Shown: positions 9,808-17,628, counted from the first letter of the stretch. The stretch is 35,855 nt of DNA from CAYJAZ01 sp964371865 (GCA_964371865.1 CAYJOR010000026.1:1-35855), one strand, 5' to 3'. Notes: generated by a model not told the origin, from the sequence alone. Program-made: numbers and translations.

Positions 9808-9870
9808 ATGAAAAAGCAGATAATTATTTTAGAAGTTTGGATACTAAAAGCACAAAAAATTTCCCTATAA
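9808..9870 (+). CDS. Possible 20-residue peptide ORF
   Basis: ATG at 9808 after GGGGGAG encodes MKKQIIILEVWILKAQKISL and is followed 12 bases later by a good intrinsic terminator. A second 20-codon ORF with a similar start (MKNQKIIL) lies at 11602-11664. They could be the ends of lost genes, leader peptides or chance. Confidence 0.25.
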   Translation: MKKQIIILEVWILKAQKISL

Positions 9871-9882
9871 ACCAATACACAT

Positions 9883-9908
9883 AGCCTACTTTTATGTAGG
9901 CTTTTTTA
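9883..9908 (+). terminator. Intrinsic terminator
   Basis: AGCCTAC and GTAGGCT form a 7-bp perfect stem with a TTTTAT loop, followed by a run of T. It ends whatever plus-strand transcript covers 9808-9870. Confidence 0.75.
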
Positions 9909-10049
9909 TGCCTAAAATCCACTTAGTATAATAGTTAGTCACTTGAAAAGGTAGTATAGAAGCAGTATAAAAGGTAGATTTTTCAATTTAAACGTGAAAA
10001 AAGCACTCACATTATTACATGTAAGTGGTTGATTAACATTATAGAAAAA

Positions 10050-10086
10050 AGAATAAAAAAAAAGCACTTATATTGCTATAAGTGCT
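10050..10086 (-). terminator. Intrinsic terminator behind the tRNA-Asn half
   Basis: AGCACTTATA (10063-10072) and TATAAGTGCT (10077-10086) form a perfect 10-bp stem with loop TTGC. On the minus strand a long U tract follows. It lies directly downstream of the tRNA 3' end, as expected for a former tRNA terminator. Confidence 0.8.
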
Positions 10087-10097
10087 ATTCTTTTAAG

Positions 10098-10142
10098 TGG
10101 CTCCCCGAGACGGTCTTGAACCGCCAACCTAGTGATTAACAG
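10098..10142 (-). tRNA. 3' half of tRNA-Asn (partial; likely attachment site)
   Basis: On the minus strand the 45 bases run from the anticodon loop CTGTTAA (anticodon GTT at 10138-10140) through the 3' anticodon strand TCACT, variable loop AGGTT, T arm GGCGG-TTCAAGA-CCGTC, acceptor strand TCGGGGA, discriminator G and CCA. Upstream of the loop the sequence no longer pairs with TCACT, and no D arm or 5' acceptor strand exists. The gene is therefore only a half, which is the usual footprint of tyrosine-recombinase integration into a tRNA 3' end. The matching intact tRNA-Asn is not in the window. Confidence 0.85.
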
Positions 10143-10443
10143 GCAGTCGGAATATCTCAATTTAGATAATAATTTATAACTAATTTGATTTAAATATAGT
10201 ATTATAAATCAATGGATTGCAGTTTAACAATATAAAAAACACGACACTAAATTCATCGCTTTTTCATCTTGTGCATAGCGTGCATTGCGATGTATTATTT
10301 CAAATACTTACGAATAGCGAATTTTAATTTGGGTCATATTTGGGTCATGGGGAAACGATTTTTAGGCCATATTTTTTAGAACAAATGAGATGAGTTTTTT
10401 GTGCTTGAATAAGATTAATTTATCTCTCTTTATTATGACAGCC

Positions 10444-10704
10444 TTATTTTTCATAATACGTTCTACATTGAACAATTTCAAGATTTTTTTCATGTATTCT
10501 ATAAACAATGCGATTAGCATCATCAATACGACGACTCCACCAACCAGCTAAATCATGCCTTAATGGTTCAGGTTTACCGATACCATCAAAAGGGCTTCTT
10601 TGAATGTCTTTGATAAGGGCATTAATTCTTTTCAATGTTTTCTTATCTTGACTTTGCCAATAAAGGTAGTCTTCCCAAGCAGTTTCGTGCCATAGTAATT
10701 TCAT
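10444..10704 (-). CDS. yoeB: YoeB-type mRNA interferase toxin
   Basis: 86 residues, the usual YoeB length, aligning end to end with E. coli YoeB: MKLLWHETAWEDYLYWQ at the start, RSPFDGIGKPEPL in the middle, WWSRRIDDANRIVY after it. YoeB cleaves mRNA at the ribosomal A site. The catalytic Glu46 (in KPEP) and Arg65 (in NRIVY) are present, but the C-terminal His83 of E. coli (CRYHY) is Tyr here (CRTYYEK), which may alter activity. The gene starts 19 bases after the antitoxin stop with AAGGAAAT as ribosome site, so the two form one operon. It lies beside the tRNA-Asn half and probably helps maintain the element. Confidence 0.9.
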   Translation of the reverse strand: MKLLWHETAWEDYLYWQSQDKKTLKRINALIKDIQRSPFDGIGKPEPLRHDLAGWWSRRIDDANRIVYRIHEKNLEIVQCRTYYEK

Positions 10705-10723
10705 TAGATTTCCTTTAGGCTAC

Positions 10724-10972
10724 CTAGTCTTCAATAAGTTCGTGAAAAGAAGCTTTGCCTTTATCCATATCCGCAATAGCACTTTTCAAGCGTTTCATAT
10801 TTGCGGGATTGTAAAACGGGTCTGTTGAAATTTCAAATGGAATACGTTGTTCTTTAACTACAGTTTTAGCAAAGATACTGAAAGCTGTTGTCATATTCAT
10901 ACCTACAGCAGAACAGAAGTTTTCAAAATCTTTTTTTAGATCGTCGTCTAGACGTATATTTACAGTTGCCAT
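10724..10972 (-). CDS. RelB/DinJ-family antitoxin
   Basis: 82 residues. The N-terminal ~45 residues (TVNIRLDDDLKKDFENFC, then MTTAFSIFAKTV) are a ribbon-helix-helix DNA-binding domain of the RelB/DinJ family. The C-terminal half (residues ~55-82) should wrap the toxin. Residues EISTDPFYNPANMKRLKSAI carry the usual DPFY(N/S)xxN linker. The ribosome site is AAGGAG 7 bases before the ATG. It should neutralise the YoeB toxin encoded just downstream and repress the shared promoter. A RelB-type antitoxin paired with a YoeB toxin, rather than with YafQ or RelE, is a known kind of partner mixing. Confidence 0.88.
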   Translation of the reverse strand: MATVNIRLDDDLKKDFENFCSAVGMNMTTAFSIFAKTVVKEQRIPFEISTDPFYNPANMKRLKSAIADMDKGKASFHELIED

Positions 10973-10996
10973 GATATTTCTCCTTCTTGTAACTAG

Positions 10997-11025
10997 AATA
11001 TAATACTTTGTGCCTATTTTGTCAA
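10997..11025 (-). promoter_or_regulatory. Promoter of the toxin-antitoxin operon
   Basis: On the minus strand TTGACA (11020-11025) is followed after exactly 17 bases by TATATT (10997-11002). The start point would be about 15 bases upstream of the antitoxin ATG, so an RHH-bound operator would overlap it. Confidence 0.7.
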
Positions 11026-11156
11026 CTTATAAAGATACAATAGATATGCAATGTACATTTAATTCATATAAAAACTAATTTTCATAGTTGTAAATTTAAA
11101 TAACAGGTCTATTTTTACTGTACGCAAGTTTATAGTGGATTGAGGCTCAATAGAGT

Positions 11157-11351
11157 TTACTTAAATGGATTTCTTCCCTTAAATCCTTTTTCTCTTGGAG
11201 TGTATTTCATATCTTCTTTTTTGAGTTCAGTGTAGTTAGGTTTTCTGTTCTTTTTTTCTATTTCTGTTGTAAAAAGTGAATTTGTCGTTTCACTCAATGA
11301 AGAGGTAGACTGGAGGCTATTTTGACTAAGCGAAGGCTCTTCTAAATAGAA
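11157..11351 (-). pseudogene. C-terminal fragment of an unknown gene
   Basis: A minus-strand open stretch with no plausible start codon ends TAA at 11157-11159. It reads EEPSLSQNSLQSTSSLSETT early and KKEDMKYTPREKGFKGRNPF at the end. A Ser/Thr-rich linker followed by a basic tail looks like the C-terminus of a real protein. It is cut off upstream exactly where repeat B copy 2 begins, so the repeat or a linked rearrangement seems to have removed the rest. The family is not recognised. Confidence 0.4.
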
Positions 11352-11475
11352 GAATATAGCTATGTAAGAAAAAGTTAACTACCTAAATGTAGCATAACTT
11401 ATAGTAGTTCAGACTTAATCGAACAATCATCTGTTTTTAAGCAGTCTTGCACGGTTAAGTCTGGTCTATTACACA
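11349..11475. repeat. Repeat family B, copy 2
   Basis: Second copy of the 9017-9145 repeat in the same orientation, with scattered differences. The compensating arms AGTAGTTCAGACTTA and TAAGTCTGGTCTATT keep most of the stem. It lies between the orphan C-terminus at 11157-11351 and the integrase remnant at 11477. Confidence 0.8.
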
Positions 11476-11476
11476 T

Positions 11477-11560
11477 GATATTTCATTAATTGCTCTTTTC
11501 TGTGGACTCAGACAAGGTGAAATTTTTTAATTACAATGGGGTGATATTAACTTTGGGTGA
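11477..11560 (+). pseudogene. Tyrosine-recombinase (integrase) remnant
   Basis: The plus strand reads DISLIALFCGLRQGEIF, stops at TAA, and after a one-base shift continues LQWGDINFG before a TGA. The stretch ALFCGLRQGEI is the box I motif of tyrosine recombinases (T/CGLRxGEI, with the first catalytic Arg), and LxWxDIxF is its usual continuation. Only ~28 codons are recognisable, with a frameshift and a stop, so this is a decayed integrase. It supports reading 9.2-11.6 kb as a degenerated integrated element. Confidence 0.65.
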
Positions 11561-11681
11561 AGACTTCAAGTAATTAATGCAATAAAAAGGTAGAATTTTT
11601 TATGAAAAATCAAAAAATTATTCTGAGAGTGCTATGTTTAAAATTTGGAATTTTATTTCATTAACCATTTTTAAAAATACT
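11561..11681 (+). other. Short intergenic stretch with possible 20-codon ORF
   Basis: A 20-codon ORF (MKNQKIILRVLCLKFGILFH, ATG at 11602) resembles the one at 9808 in its first codons. No ribosome site stands out. The stretch otherwise separates the integrase remnant from the 3' end of the IclR gene. Confidence 0.2.
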
Positions 11682-12461
11682 CTAATGTGTAAGCAATTGG
11701 GAAATCTTTTTTGTTGCTGTTAAGAGATTTGGAACAACAATTTCATTAATTTTTTGTGCTGTCATAGAATAACGAGAGCCTGTTACACAAATGGCACAAG
11801 CAACTTTTTTTCCAATAAACACAGGTGCAGCAATAGCCCTTACTCCTCTATAGTACAATTCTTCACCATAGTAGTAACCTTTTGAACGTATAAGATTAAG
11901 CTCATAAAAAAGCTCATCTCTATCCTCAATAAGATGTTCTTCAATAGGCATTGAGATTTGTGTATCTTTTTTAGGAAAGTTTATGGTTTGATTTGGAAAT
12001 AACTGCAATAGTTCTTCCTCAGATAAGCCGGCCAATAAAGCTTTGCCACTAGTCGAAGAGTAGGCTGGTGAGCTATAACCAACTTCAATATCATGATATA
12101 AAGTATAGGCTTTGTGCACCTTATCTAGATAAACAACATTGCCCTGAGACAAAATCGACAAAGATACCATCTCACCCGTAATTTCATTTAATTGTTCTAA
12201 TTCAGCTCTAGCAATATTTCTGATGTCTAAATTATTAAGCATGACACCACCAAAACGAAGAAACTTATAACCTAGGGAATATTTTTTGGTTTCTGAGTCT
12301 TGTATAATAAAATCTTTAGCTTTAAAAGTACTCAAAGCATGATGAAGACTGCTGATAGGTTGCCCCGTGAGTCCACTCAGAGCAGAAAGAGTAAGACCTT
12401 TTGGGTTGTCAGCTAATATATCAAGTATAGTAAGATGCTTATCCAAAGACGAAAGTATCAT
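11682..12461 (-). CDS. IclR-family transcriptional regulator
   Basis: 259 residues from the ATG at 12461. A TTG at 12473 would add four residues, but the GGAA ribosome site fits the ATG. Residues ~1-60 form the IclR winged helix (SLDKHLTILDIL, then LSALSGLTGQPISSLHHAL for the recognition helices). Residues ~75-255 form the IclR effector domain, with SSTSGKALLAGLSEEEL and YRGVRAIAAPVF typical of the family. IclR regulators sense small carboxylic acids or aromatics and usually control adjacent catabolic genes. Its position at the end of the 2-oxoacid oxidoreductase cluster suggests it controls that cluster. The effector is unknown. Confidence 0.9.
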   Translation of the reverse strand: MILSSLDKHLTILDILADNPKGLTLSALSGLTGQPISSLHHALSTFKAKDFIIQDSETKKYSLGYKFLRFGGVMLNNLDIRNIARAELEQLNEITGEMVSLSILSQGNVVYLDKVHKAYTLYHDIEVGYSSPAYSSTSGKALLAGLSEEELLQLFPNQTINFPKKDTQISMPIEEHLIEDRDELFYELNLIRSKGYYYGEELYYRGVRAIAAPVFIGKKVACAICVTGSRYSMTAQKINEIVVPNLLTATKKISQLLTH

Positions 12462-12485
12462 ATTGTTTTCCAAGTTTAAGTATAC

Positions 12486-12597
12486 AAAAAAGAGAGCCTT
12501 CTAGCTTACGTTATTCTCATTTACTTTAGATTCTTGTAAATAAAAAATGTTACAACAAGAATGAATGATTATATGACGCACCTTAAGCTCTCTTTTT
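12486..12597. promoter_or_regulatory. Palindromic regulatory region upstream of the IclR gene
   Basis: AAAAAAGAGAGC (12486-12497) pairs with GCTCTCTTTTT (12587-12597) around ~90 bases. Inside, ATTCTTGT (12530-12537) pairs with ACAAGAAT (12555-12562). The outer pair could act as a bidirectional terminator for the operon ending at 12703. The inner pair is a candidate operator for IclR autoregulation. Both functions are inferred. Confidence 0.4.
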
Positions 12598-12702
12598 GTA
12601 CATAATAGATATTTAAATGTCAATATGCTACTAAGAAGAAAATTTTAGAGTGAATTATTTATAAATTACAGGTAAATAGAAGCAAGTAGTTAAAGTAATA
12701 CC

Positions 12703-14802
12703 TTAATTCTTTACAATTAAAGCATCGGCTATAGCTGTTCCTTTTCCTTGGTTATAGACAAATACAGGGTTAAAGTCAAACTCTTTAATACAGTCTTTAT
12801 TATCTGCTGCAAAATGCGAAAGCGTACATAACAGTTCTATAAGAGCTTCTATATCACAAGGTTCACTACCTCTATACCCTGTCAGCAAAGTATATGCTTT
12901 TAGCGATTGAAGCATTCTTCTTGCCTCTGACAAACTAAGTGGCGCAGGTGCAAGCGCAATATCTTTGAATACTTCAACAAATACCCCTCCCATACCAAGC
13001 ATCATCATAGGACCAAACTGAACATCATTATTCATACCTATAATCATCTCAACACCTTTAGGGTACATTGTATTAACAATAACACCATCAATAATTGCAT
13101 TTGGGCATGCTTGTGTACATGAGTGTATTATTTCATTATAAGCTTGTTTTACCTCATCTTTATTCTTAATATTAAGCTTTACACCTCCAACATCAGACTT
13201 GTGTAGGATTTGTGCTGAACTCACTTTCATAACTAGTGGATATTCAAAATCATCTGCAAAATCCATAGCTTCTTCTAAAGATTTTGCTAGGCGAGCAACA
13301 CTAACTCCTTTAACCTTGTAATCTTTAAGCATGTGCATACTTTCTCTTTCAGAGAGAGCAACGCCCGCACCTAAACTTTCTTTAGTTGGCTTGGCAATAT
13401 CTGGATTTTGTGACAATTCTTCTCTATCAAAAAATACAAAATTTTCCAGTTTCTTTACTGAAGAAACCCCACTAAGCCCTGAAGATAAAACAGGGATATT
13501 GAGATCCATAAGTTTCTTCAAACATTCAGTATTTGGACTATGTTCAACAAATGGAAGCCAAAGTATTGGTTTATTATAACCTTCTGCTCTCAAAAGTTCT
13601 AAGCCCTGAATCATACAAGGAATAGTTTGATCTATAATGTGAGATGGTATAGTATAGCCAATAATTAGACCGCCAACGTCTTTATCTTTTATTAATGTAG
13701 AAAGAGCTTTTGCAAAAAGTTCGGGTATATAAGCTAAAGTTGCTGTAAGGTCAAGAGGGTTATTCGGTGTGCAATAGTCAGGAACAATGGAATTTAAAAC
13801 TGATTTTGTTTCTTCTGAAATGTCAGAAAGTTCAATATTTTTTAAATAAGCAATATCAGCACTAATACCTGCTTCACCACCTGAAACATTCACAACTGCC
13901 CACTTGTTTTGTGTAGGTTCAAGTGTTAGCTGTGAAAACATTTGTGCGGTACCAAGTAATTCTTGTATATCATCAACTCTAATAGCGCCATATTTCACCA
14001 TAACAGCTGAAAAAGCAGCGTCAGAACCTGCAATACTTCCAGTGTGTGAAGAAGCAAGTGCAACAGCCTTAGTACTTCTACCGGTTTTTAAAATAATAAC
14101 CGGCTTTTTCTTTTGAGCTGCAATCTTTAGCGCATTTGTAAAGCATTCAGGGTTTTGTATACCTTCTATATAAGCTGCTATTACTTTAGTGTTTTCATCT
14201 TTTGCTAAAAATTCTAAATATTCTTCAGTACTTATAGAGGCACTATTACCAGATGAAATAATATAAGAAAAGCCCATCCCTGCCTTATCTAGCGCAGATA
14301 AACAAACTTGACCGCTTTGAGAAATCATGCCGATACTACCGGACCTATCACGATTTTCACTGAGAAAAGCAAAAGAAAACACATCGCCAGAATAGTTAGC
14401 AAAGCCAGCACAATTTGGTCCCATCATTGCAATATTATTTTCTTTACAAGCAGTTACTAATTCTTCTTGATACTTTGCCCCTTCTTCGCCGGTTTCGCTG
14501 TATCCACTAGCAAAAACAACTGCACCACCGCAGTTATTTCTTCCGGCTTCTTCAATTATACTTTTAACAACTTTCTGTGGAGTACAAATAATAACGAGAT
14601 CAATAAGTTCAGGTATATCTGATAAAGAAGGATAACATTTACGCCCGAAGACAGTATCTCTCTTTGGATTGACGAAATACATCGAATCCATATTTTTTGT
14701 GTATTGCAAGATATTTTTAATAGTGTCACTTGCAAAACCTTCTTTTTCAGAAGCACCAACAAGAGCAACTCTTTTGGGTTTTAAAAGTCTGTTTATATCC
14801 AT
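12703..14802 (-). CDS. ADP-forming acyl-CoA synthetase (fused alpha-beta, acetate-CoA ligase type)
   Basis: 699 residues, the normal length of fused NDP-forming acyl-CoA synthetases. It makes a carboxylate plus ATP from an acyl-CoA, ADP and phosphate, giving substrate-level phosphorylation. Domains in order: CoA-binding Rossmann fold (residues ~5-130, KRVALVGASEKEG), succinyl-CoA-ligase-like domains (~150-430) with the phosphorylated His at about 253 in ASSHTGSIAGSD, and an ATP-grasp domain (~475-699, YPLVMKVSSAQILHKSDVGG). It is the last gene of the operon, 9 bases after the oxidoreductase gamma subunit. This order suggests it uses the acyl-CoA which that enzyme makes. The substrate chain is not readable from sequence. 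Confidence 0.9.
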   Translation of the reverse strand: MDINRLLKPKRVALVGASEKEGFASDTIKNILQYTKNMDSMYFVNPKRDTVFGRKCYPSLSDIPELIDLVIICTPQKVVKSIIEEAGRNNCGGAVVFASGYSETGEEGAKYQEELVTACKENNIAMMGPNCAGFANYSGDVFSFAFLSENRDRSGSIGMISQSGQVCLSALDKAGMGFSYIISSGNSASISTEEYLEFLAKDENTKVIAAYIEGIQNPECFTNALKIAAQKKKPVIILKTGRSTKAVALASSHTGSIAGSDAAFSAVMVKYGAIRVDDIQELLGTAQMFSQLTLEPTQNKWAVVNVSGGEAGISADIAYLKNIELSDISEETKSVLNSIVPDYCTPNNPLDLTATLAYIPELFAKALSTLIKDKDVGGLIIGYTIPSHIIDQTIPCMIQGLELLRAEGYNKPILWLPFVEHSPNTECLKKLMDLNIPVLSSGLSGVSSVKKLENFVFFDREELSQNPDIAKPTKESLGAGVALSERESMHMLKDYKVKGVSVARLAKSLEEAMDFADDFEYPLVMKVSSAQILHKSDVGGVKLNIKNKDEVKQAYNEIIHSCTQACPNAIIDGVIVNTMYPKGVEMIIGMNNDVQFGPMMMLGMGGVFVEVFKDIALAPAPLSLSEARRMLQSLKAYTLLTGYRGSEPCDIEALIELLCTLSHFAADNKDCIKEFDFNPVFVYNQGKGTAIADALIVKN

Positions 14803-14811
14803 ATAATCACC

Positions 14812-15354
14812 TTACTTTAATTTATATACACGGTTATAACCAGCATCAAGACAAGCTTCGTTTAAAGGAAACTTTCCTTTTTTGCTGAAATATTTTTCAA
14901 GTGAGAGTAAAGCCTTATCTAATGGGAAAAGCTCGCCTACTTTTGAGATAGCGCCAAGCATAACCATGTTGGCACCACGTTTATTTTCTAATTCATTTGC
15001 TATACCTGTTGCATCAATAGCAAAAACACGAACATCATTTGGATATTCCCAATTTTCAGGTACTACGCTACTATTTACTAAAATAATACCGCCTTTTTTT
15101 ACTTTATCTTGAAATTTTACTAAGGATGGTTCATTAAGTGCTAGAAGAATATCAGGATAACTCACAAGTGGACTACCTATTTCATCATCACTGATAACAA
15201 CATTACAGTTAGCAGTGCCGCCACGCATTTCAGAACCGTAAGATGGACTCCACAAAACTTGTTTTCCCGCATCAACACCCATATTTATAAGAATCATACC
15301 AATGGTGAGTACGCCTTGACCACCAAAACCTGAACAAATAATTTCTGTTGTCAT
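14812..15354 (-). CDS. 2-oxoacid:ferredoxin oxidoreductase, gamma subunit
   Basis: 180 residues, the normal size for this subunit. The start reads EIICSGFGGQGVLTIGMIL, the family signature, followed by SPSYGSEMRGGTANCNVVIS, which shapes the TPP/CoA site. AAGGAG precedes the ATG. With the alpha, beta and ferredoxin subunits encoded upstream it forms a KorABCD/VorABCD-type enzyme that converts a 2-oxoacid and CoA to an acyl-CoA, CO2 and reduced ferredoxin in the cytoplasm. The gene lies 12 bases after the beta gene. Confidence 0.92.
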   Translation of the reverse strand: MTTEIICSGFGGQGVLTIGMILINMGVDAGKQVLWSPSYGSEMRGGTANCNVVISDDEIGSPLVSYPDILLALNEPSLVKFQDKVKKGGIILVNSSVVPENWEYPNDVRVFAIDATGIANELENKRGANMVMLGAISKVGELFPLDKALLSLEKYFSKKGKFPLNEACLDAGYNRVYKLK

Positions 15355-15366
15355 CGTCTTACTCCT

Positions 15367-16113
15367 TTAATTCTTTGTTGCTTGTCTATCTGTATAAACT
15401 TTAAGAGGAAAAGTTTCGGTCATGCTTGTCTTTGTTTTTTCCATACCTGCAACAGCTGTTAAGCCCCAGTTAGTAGGGCAAGGAGAAAGAATTTCAACCA
15501 AAGAAAAACCTTTGTTATCTATTTGGTTTTGCAATGCTTTTTTAATATATCTCTTTGTTATATTTATTTGCTTTATATCATAAAGAGCACCACGAGCAAC
15601 AAATTCTGTATCGAAATTAACAATACTTTGTAATATATCAGCCGGTGAGCCGTGCACTTCTTGTGAACGACCACTCATAGAGGAAGTTGTTTTATCGCCA
15701 ATAGGTGTTGTTGCTGGAGCCATTTGCCCTCCGGTCATGCCAAAAATACCATTATTTACTACGATCATAGTAATAGGCACATCGCGCATAGCCGCATGCA
15801 TTGTTTCAGCCAAGCCTATAGTATAGGAAGCACCATCACCAGCATGAATATAGACTATATCATTAGGGCGTGCTTTTTTCACGCCAGTTGCAACAGCTGC
15901 ACATCTACCATGCGGACCAGCTATACCATCAATATTTAAAGCATCTAGTGCCCAGAAACAACACGCAATATCAACAACCTGTATTGTTTTTTCTGAAATA
16001 GACAACTCTTCAAGGCACTCAGCTATAAGACGCTGAATAATACCATGTCCGCAGCCACCGCAATAGCCACTTTCTTTTAGAATAAGTTCTGGTTTTTTAA
16101 TATCTTTAGCCAT
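15367..16113 (-). CDS. 2-oxoacid:ferredoxin oxidoreductase, beta subunit (TPP-binding)
   Basis: 248 residues. YCGGCGHG (Cys18, Cys21, His23) is the N-terminal cluster/TPP region of the family. GDGASYTIGLAETMHAA (from about residue 92) through VVNNGIFGMTGGQ (about 119) is the TPP-binding GDG-x~25-NN motif. Its ATG shares one base with the stop of the alpha gene (TAATG), so translation is coupled. It carries the thiamine chemistry that decarboxylates the 2-oxoacid. Similarity by eye is to 2-oxoglutarate and 2-oxoisovalerate enzymes rather than pyruvate oxidoreductase. Confidence 0.92.
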   Translation of the reverse strand: MAKDIKKPELILKESGYCGGCGHGIIQRLIAECLEELSISEKTIQVVDIACCFWALDALNIDGIAGPHGRCAAVATGVKKARPNDIVYIHAGDGASYTIGLAETMHAAMRDVPITMIVVNNGIFGMTGGQMAPATTPIGDKTTSSMSGRSQEVHGSPADILQSIVNFDTEFVARGALYDIKQINITKRYIKKALQNQIDNKGFSLVEILSPCPTNWGLTAVAGMEKTKTSMTETFPLKVYTDRQATKN

Positions 16114-17192
16114 TATAACGCCTCCTCAGCTTCTACGCCACCATTCAGAATATCTTTTGCTCTTTCAAGTACATCGTGCACAATAGGAATATCAATTGCA
16201 GTGCAGTAAGTATACACAGGTTTTGTATACTTTGAAGCCGAATAAACATCTTCCAGCATTTGCCCCATTATGCTCATTTCTACAACTAAGAAGCCTTTAC
16301 AATTTGAATTGATATTTTCAAAAGCTTTTTTTGGATAAGGCCAAAGAGTGATTGGTCTAATAAGACCCAATTTTATATTTTCTTCTCTAGCCATTTTGAC
16401 GGCTTGTTTACAAACACGTGAAGAAACACCGTATGCAACGAAAATAAGTTCAGCATCATCCACCATAAAGCTTTCCCATTCTTGAGCTTCTTCACGAATA
16501 GTTAATAGCTTCTTCTTTGTGTGCTCAGCCCAAGCTTTATCGCCCATATACCAATTGAGATTTGTTGCTTTATTTTTCTTTTCTTCTTTCTTTCTTCCCT
16601 TAATAATCCATTCATCATAAGTATCTGGATTGTGTTCTATAGGTTCGGGAAGAGAACAAAGTTCAACCATTTGCCCAACAGCTCCATCTGCTAAGACAAG
16701 AACTGGATTTCTATATTTTTCAGAAATTTCAAAAGCATTATAAGTCATGTGGGCACACTCTTCTACAGAGTTAGGTGCATAAACAATAAGTCTATAATCA
16801 CCATTGCCACCGCCCTTTGTTGCTTGCAAGTAAGAATCTTGCCCAGCAGTGATATCACCACCGCCAATACCATAACGCATAACACTTACAATAACCGCAG
16901 GCAGATCATAAGAGGCAATATAAGCAATACCTTCTTGCTTAAGGTCAAAACCAGGCCCAGAAGATGATGTCATTGTACGTACACCAGTTGCTGCAGCTCC
17001 CCAACACATGGAAATACTAGCAACTTCCGATTCACCTTGTATGAAAGTTCCACCTGTTTTCGGCATATTTTTTGCCATATATTCAAGTATTTCACTTTGA
17101 GGAGTAATAGGGTAACCAGCATAAAATCTGCAACCAGCTCTTAAAGCAGACTCTGCAATAGCCTCATTGCCTTTCATAAGAATTTTACCCAT
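16113..17192 (-). CDS. 2-oxoacid:ferredoxin oxidoreductase, alpha subunit (VorB-like)
   Basis: 359 residues. The start KILMKGNEAIAESALRAGC followed by FYAGYPITPQSEILEYMA is typical of the stand-alone alpha subunit of the 3-methyl-2-oxobutanoate (VorB) and 2-oxoglutarate (KorA) enzymes. The GESEVASISMCWGAA and TSSSGPGFDLKQEGI stretches follow as in the family. The C-terminal ~100 residues are the transketolase-C-like domain. The ATG overlaps the ferredoxin stop by one base. The branched-chain assignment is a resemblance, not proof. Substrate selectivity also depends on what the upstream dehydratase delivers. Confidence 0.9.
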   Translation of the reverse strand: MGKILMKGNEAIAESALRAGCRFYAGYPITPQSEILEYMAKNMPKTGGTFIQGESEVASISMCWGAAATGVRTMTSSSGPGFDLKQEGIAYIASYDLPAVIVSVMRYGIGGGDITAGQDSYLQATKGGGNGDYRLIVYAPNSVEECAHMTYNAFEISEKYRNPVLVLADGAVGQMVELCSLPEPIEHNPDTYDEWIIKGRKKEEKKNKATNLNWYMGDKAWAEHTKKKLLTIREEAQEWESFMVDDAELIFVAYGVSSRVCKQAVKMAREENIKLGLIRPITLWPYPKKAFENINSNCKGFLVVEMSIMGQMLEDVYSASKYTKPVYTYCTAIDIPIVHDVLERAKDILNGGVEAEEAL

Positions 17193-17407
17193 TATTCTAC
17201 TCCTTCTATAATACTGAAAACATAATCAGGACATATGCGATAGCAAGAAGAACAACCAGTACATTTTTCTTTGTCTACCTCAATAAGTTGATACCCTTTT
17301 GAATTTACGCGTTTTACTTGCAAAAGAGCTCCTACAGGGCAAACTGTTGTACAAAGTAAACAGCCTTTGCAAAGCTCTTCTTGCGTAACGGCAACTTTTT
17401 TACTCAT
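17192..17407 (-). CDS. 2-oxoacid:ferredoxin oxidoreductase, delta subunit (2x[4Fe-4S] ferredoxin)
   Basis: 71 residues from the ATG at 17407, which has GTGGAG as ribosome site. A GTG at 17419 would add four residues but overlaps that site. Two CxxCxxCxxxC motifs hold Cys13, 16, 19, 23 and Cys49, 52, 55, 59, with Pro after the fourth Cys in each (VCPVGAL, ICPDYVF). It passes electrons from the TPP site to external ferredoxin. It is the first gene of the operon ferredoxin-alpha-beta-gamma-synthetase, all minus strand with 1-base overlaps or gaps of about a dozen bases. Confidence 0.93.
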   Translation of the reverse strand: MSKKVAVTQEELCKGCLLCTTVCPVGALLQVKRVNSKGYQLIEVDKEKCTGCSSCYRICPDYVFSIIEGVE

Positions 17408-17539
17408 TTTAATCTCCACAGTGTTAATGTAATGAATAGTGGTTTATATTTTTCCTGTAATGCAACATAAGAAAAAATATATTTAAATTTTAATTCTTTG
17501 TTTTTTTCGTGAAAGTTAAAATACACGTACTAAAAGTAA

Positions 17540-17622
17540 AAATTCTTGGCTAGATGGTGTTTCTAGATCAATAAATTGTAGCTGCTAGCTATAATATTTT
17601 GAAAACCACTAACCAAGAATTT
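17540..17622. repeat. Long imperfect inverted repeat (possible repeat A relative or terminator)
   Basis: AAATTCTTGGCTAG... at 17540 pairs imperfectly with ...CTAACCAAGAATTT ending at 17622, arms of about 22 bases around ~40 bases. The left arm continues GGTGTTTCTAGATCAATAAA, which resembles the end of repeat family A at 24818. It lies just after the BCCT stop on that strand and may terminate BCCT transcription before the ferredoxin operon. Confidence 0.5.
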
Positions 17623-17628
17623 ATTATA

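Larger units (their letters stand above)
9909..10443. other. Intergenic region around the attachment site
   Basis: No gene is seen. It contains the terminator and tRNA-Asn half at 10050-10142, then about 300 bases of AT-rich DNA. A tandem pair of the decamer TTTGGGTCAT lies at about 10329-10351. Such direct repeats beside an att core could be arm-type integrase sites; that is an inference. Confidence 0.5.

Noticed and set aside
9693..9875. Minus-strand 60-codon open frame
   Set aside because: No ribosome site, no recognisable domain, and it overlaps a plus-strand fragment and peptide ORF; probably chance.
9017..11475. CRISPR array from repeated sequence
   Set aside because: There are only two copies 2.3 kb apart, with no regular short spacers and no cas genes.
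9808..11664. The two similar 20-codon ORFs as a repeated peptide gene
   Set aside because: Similarity is limited to about 30 AT-rich bases and the flanks do not match; chance cannot be excluded, so it is kept only as a low-confidence feature.
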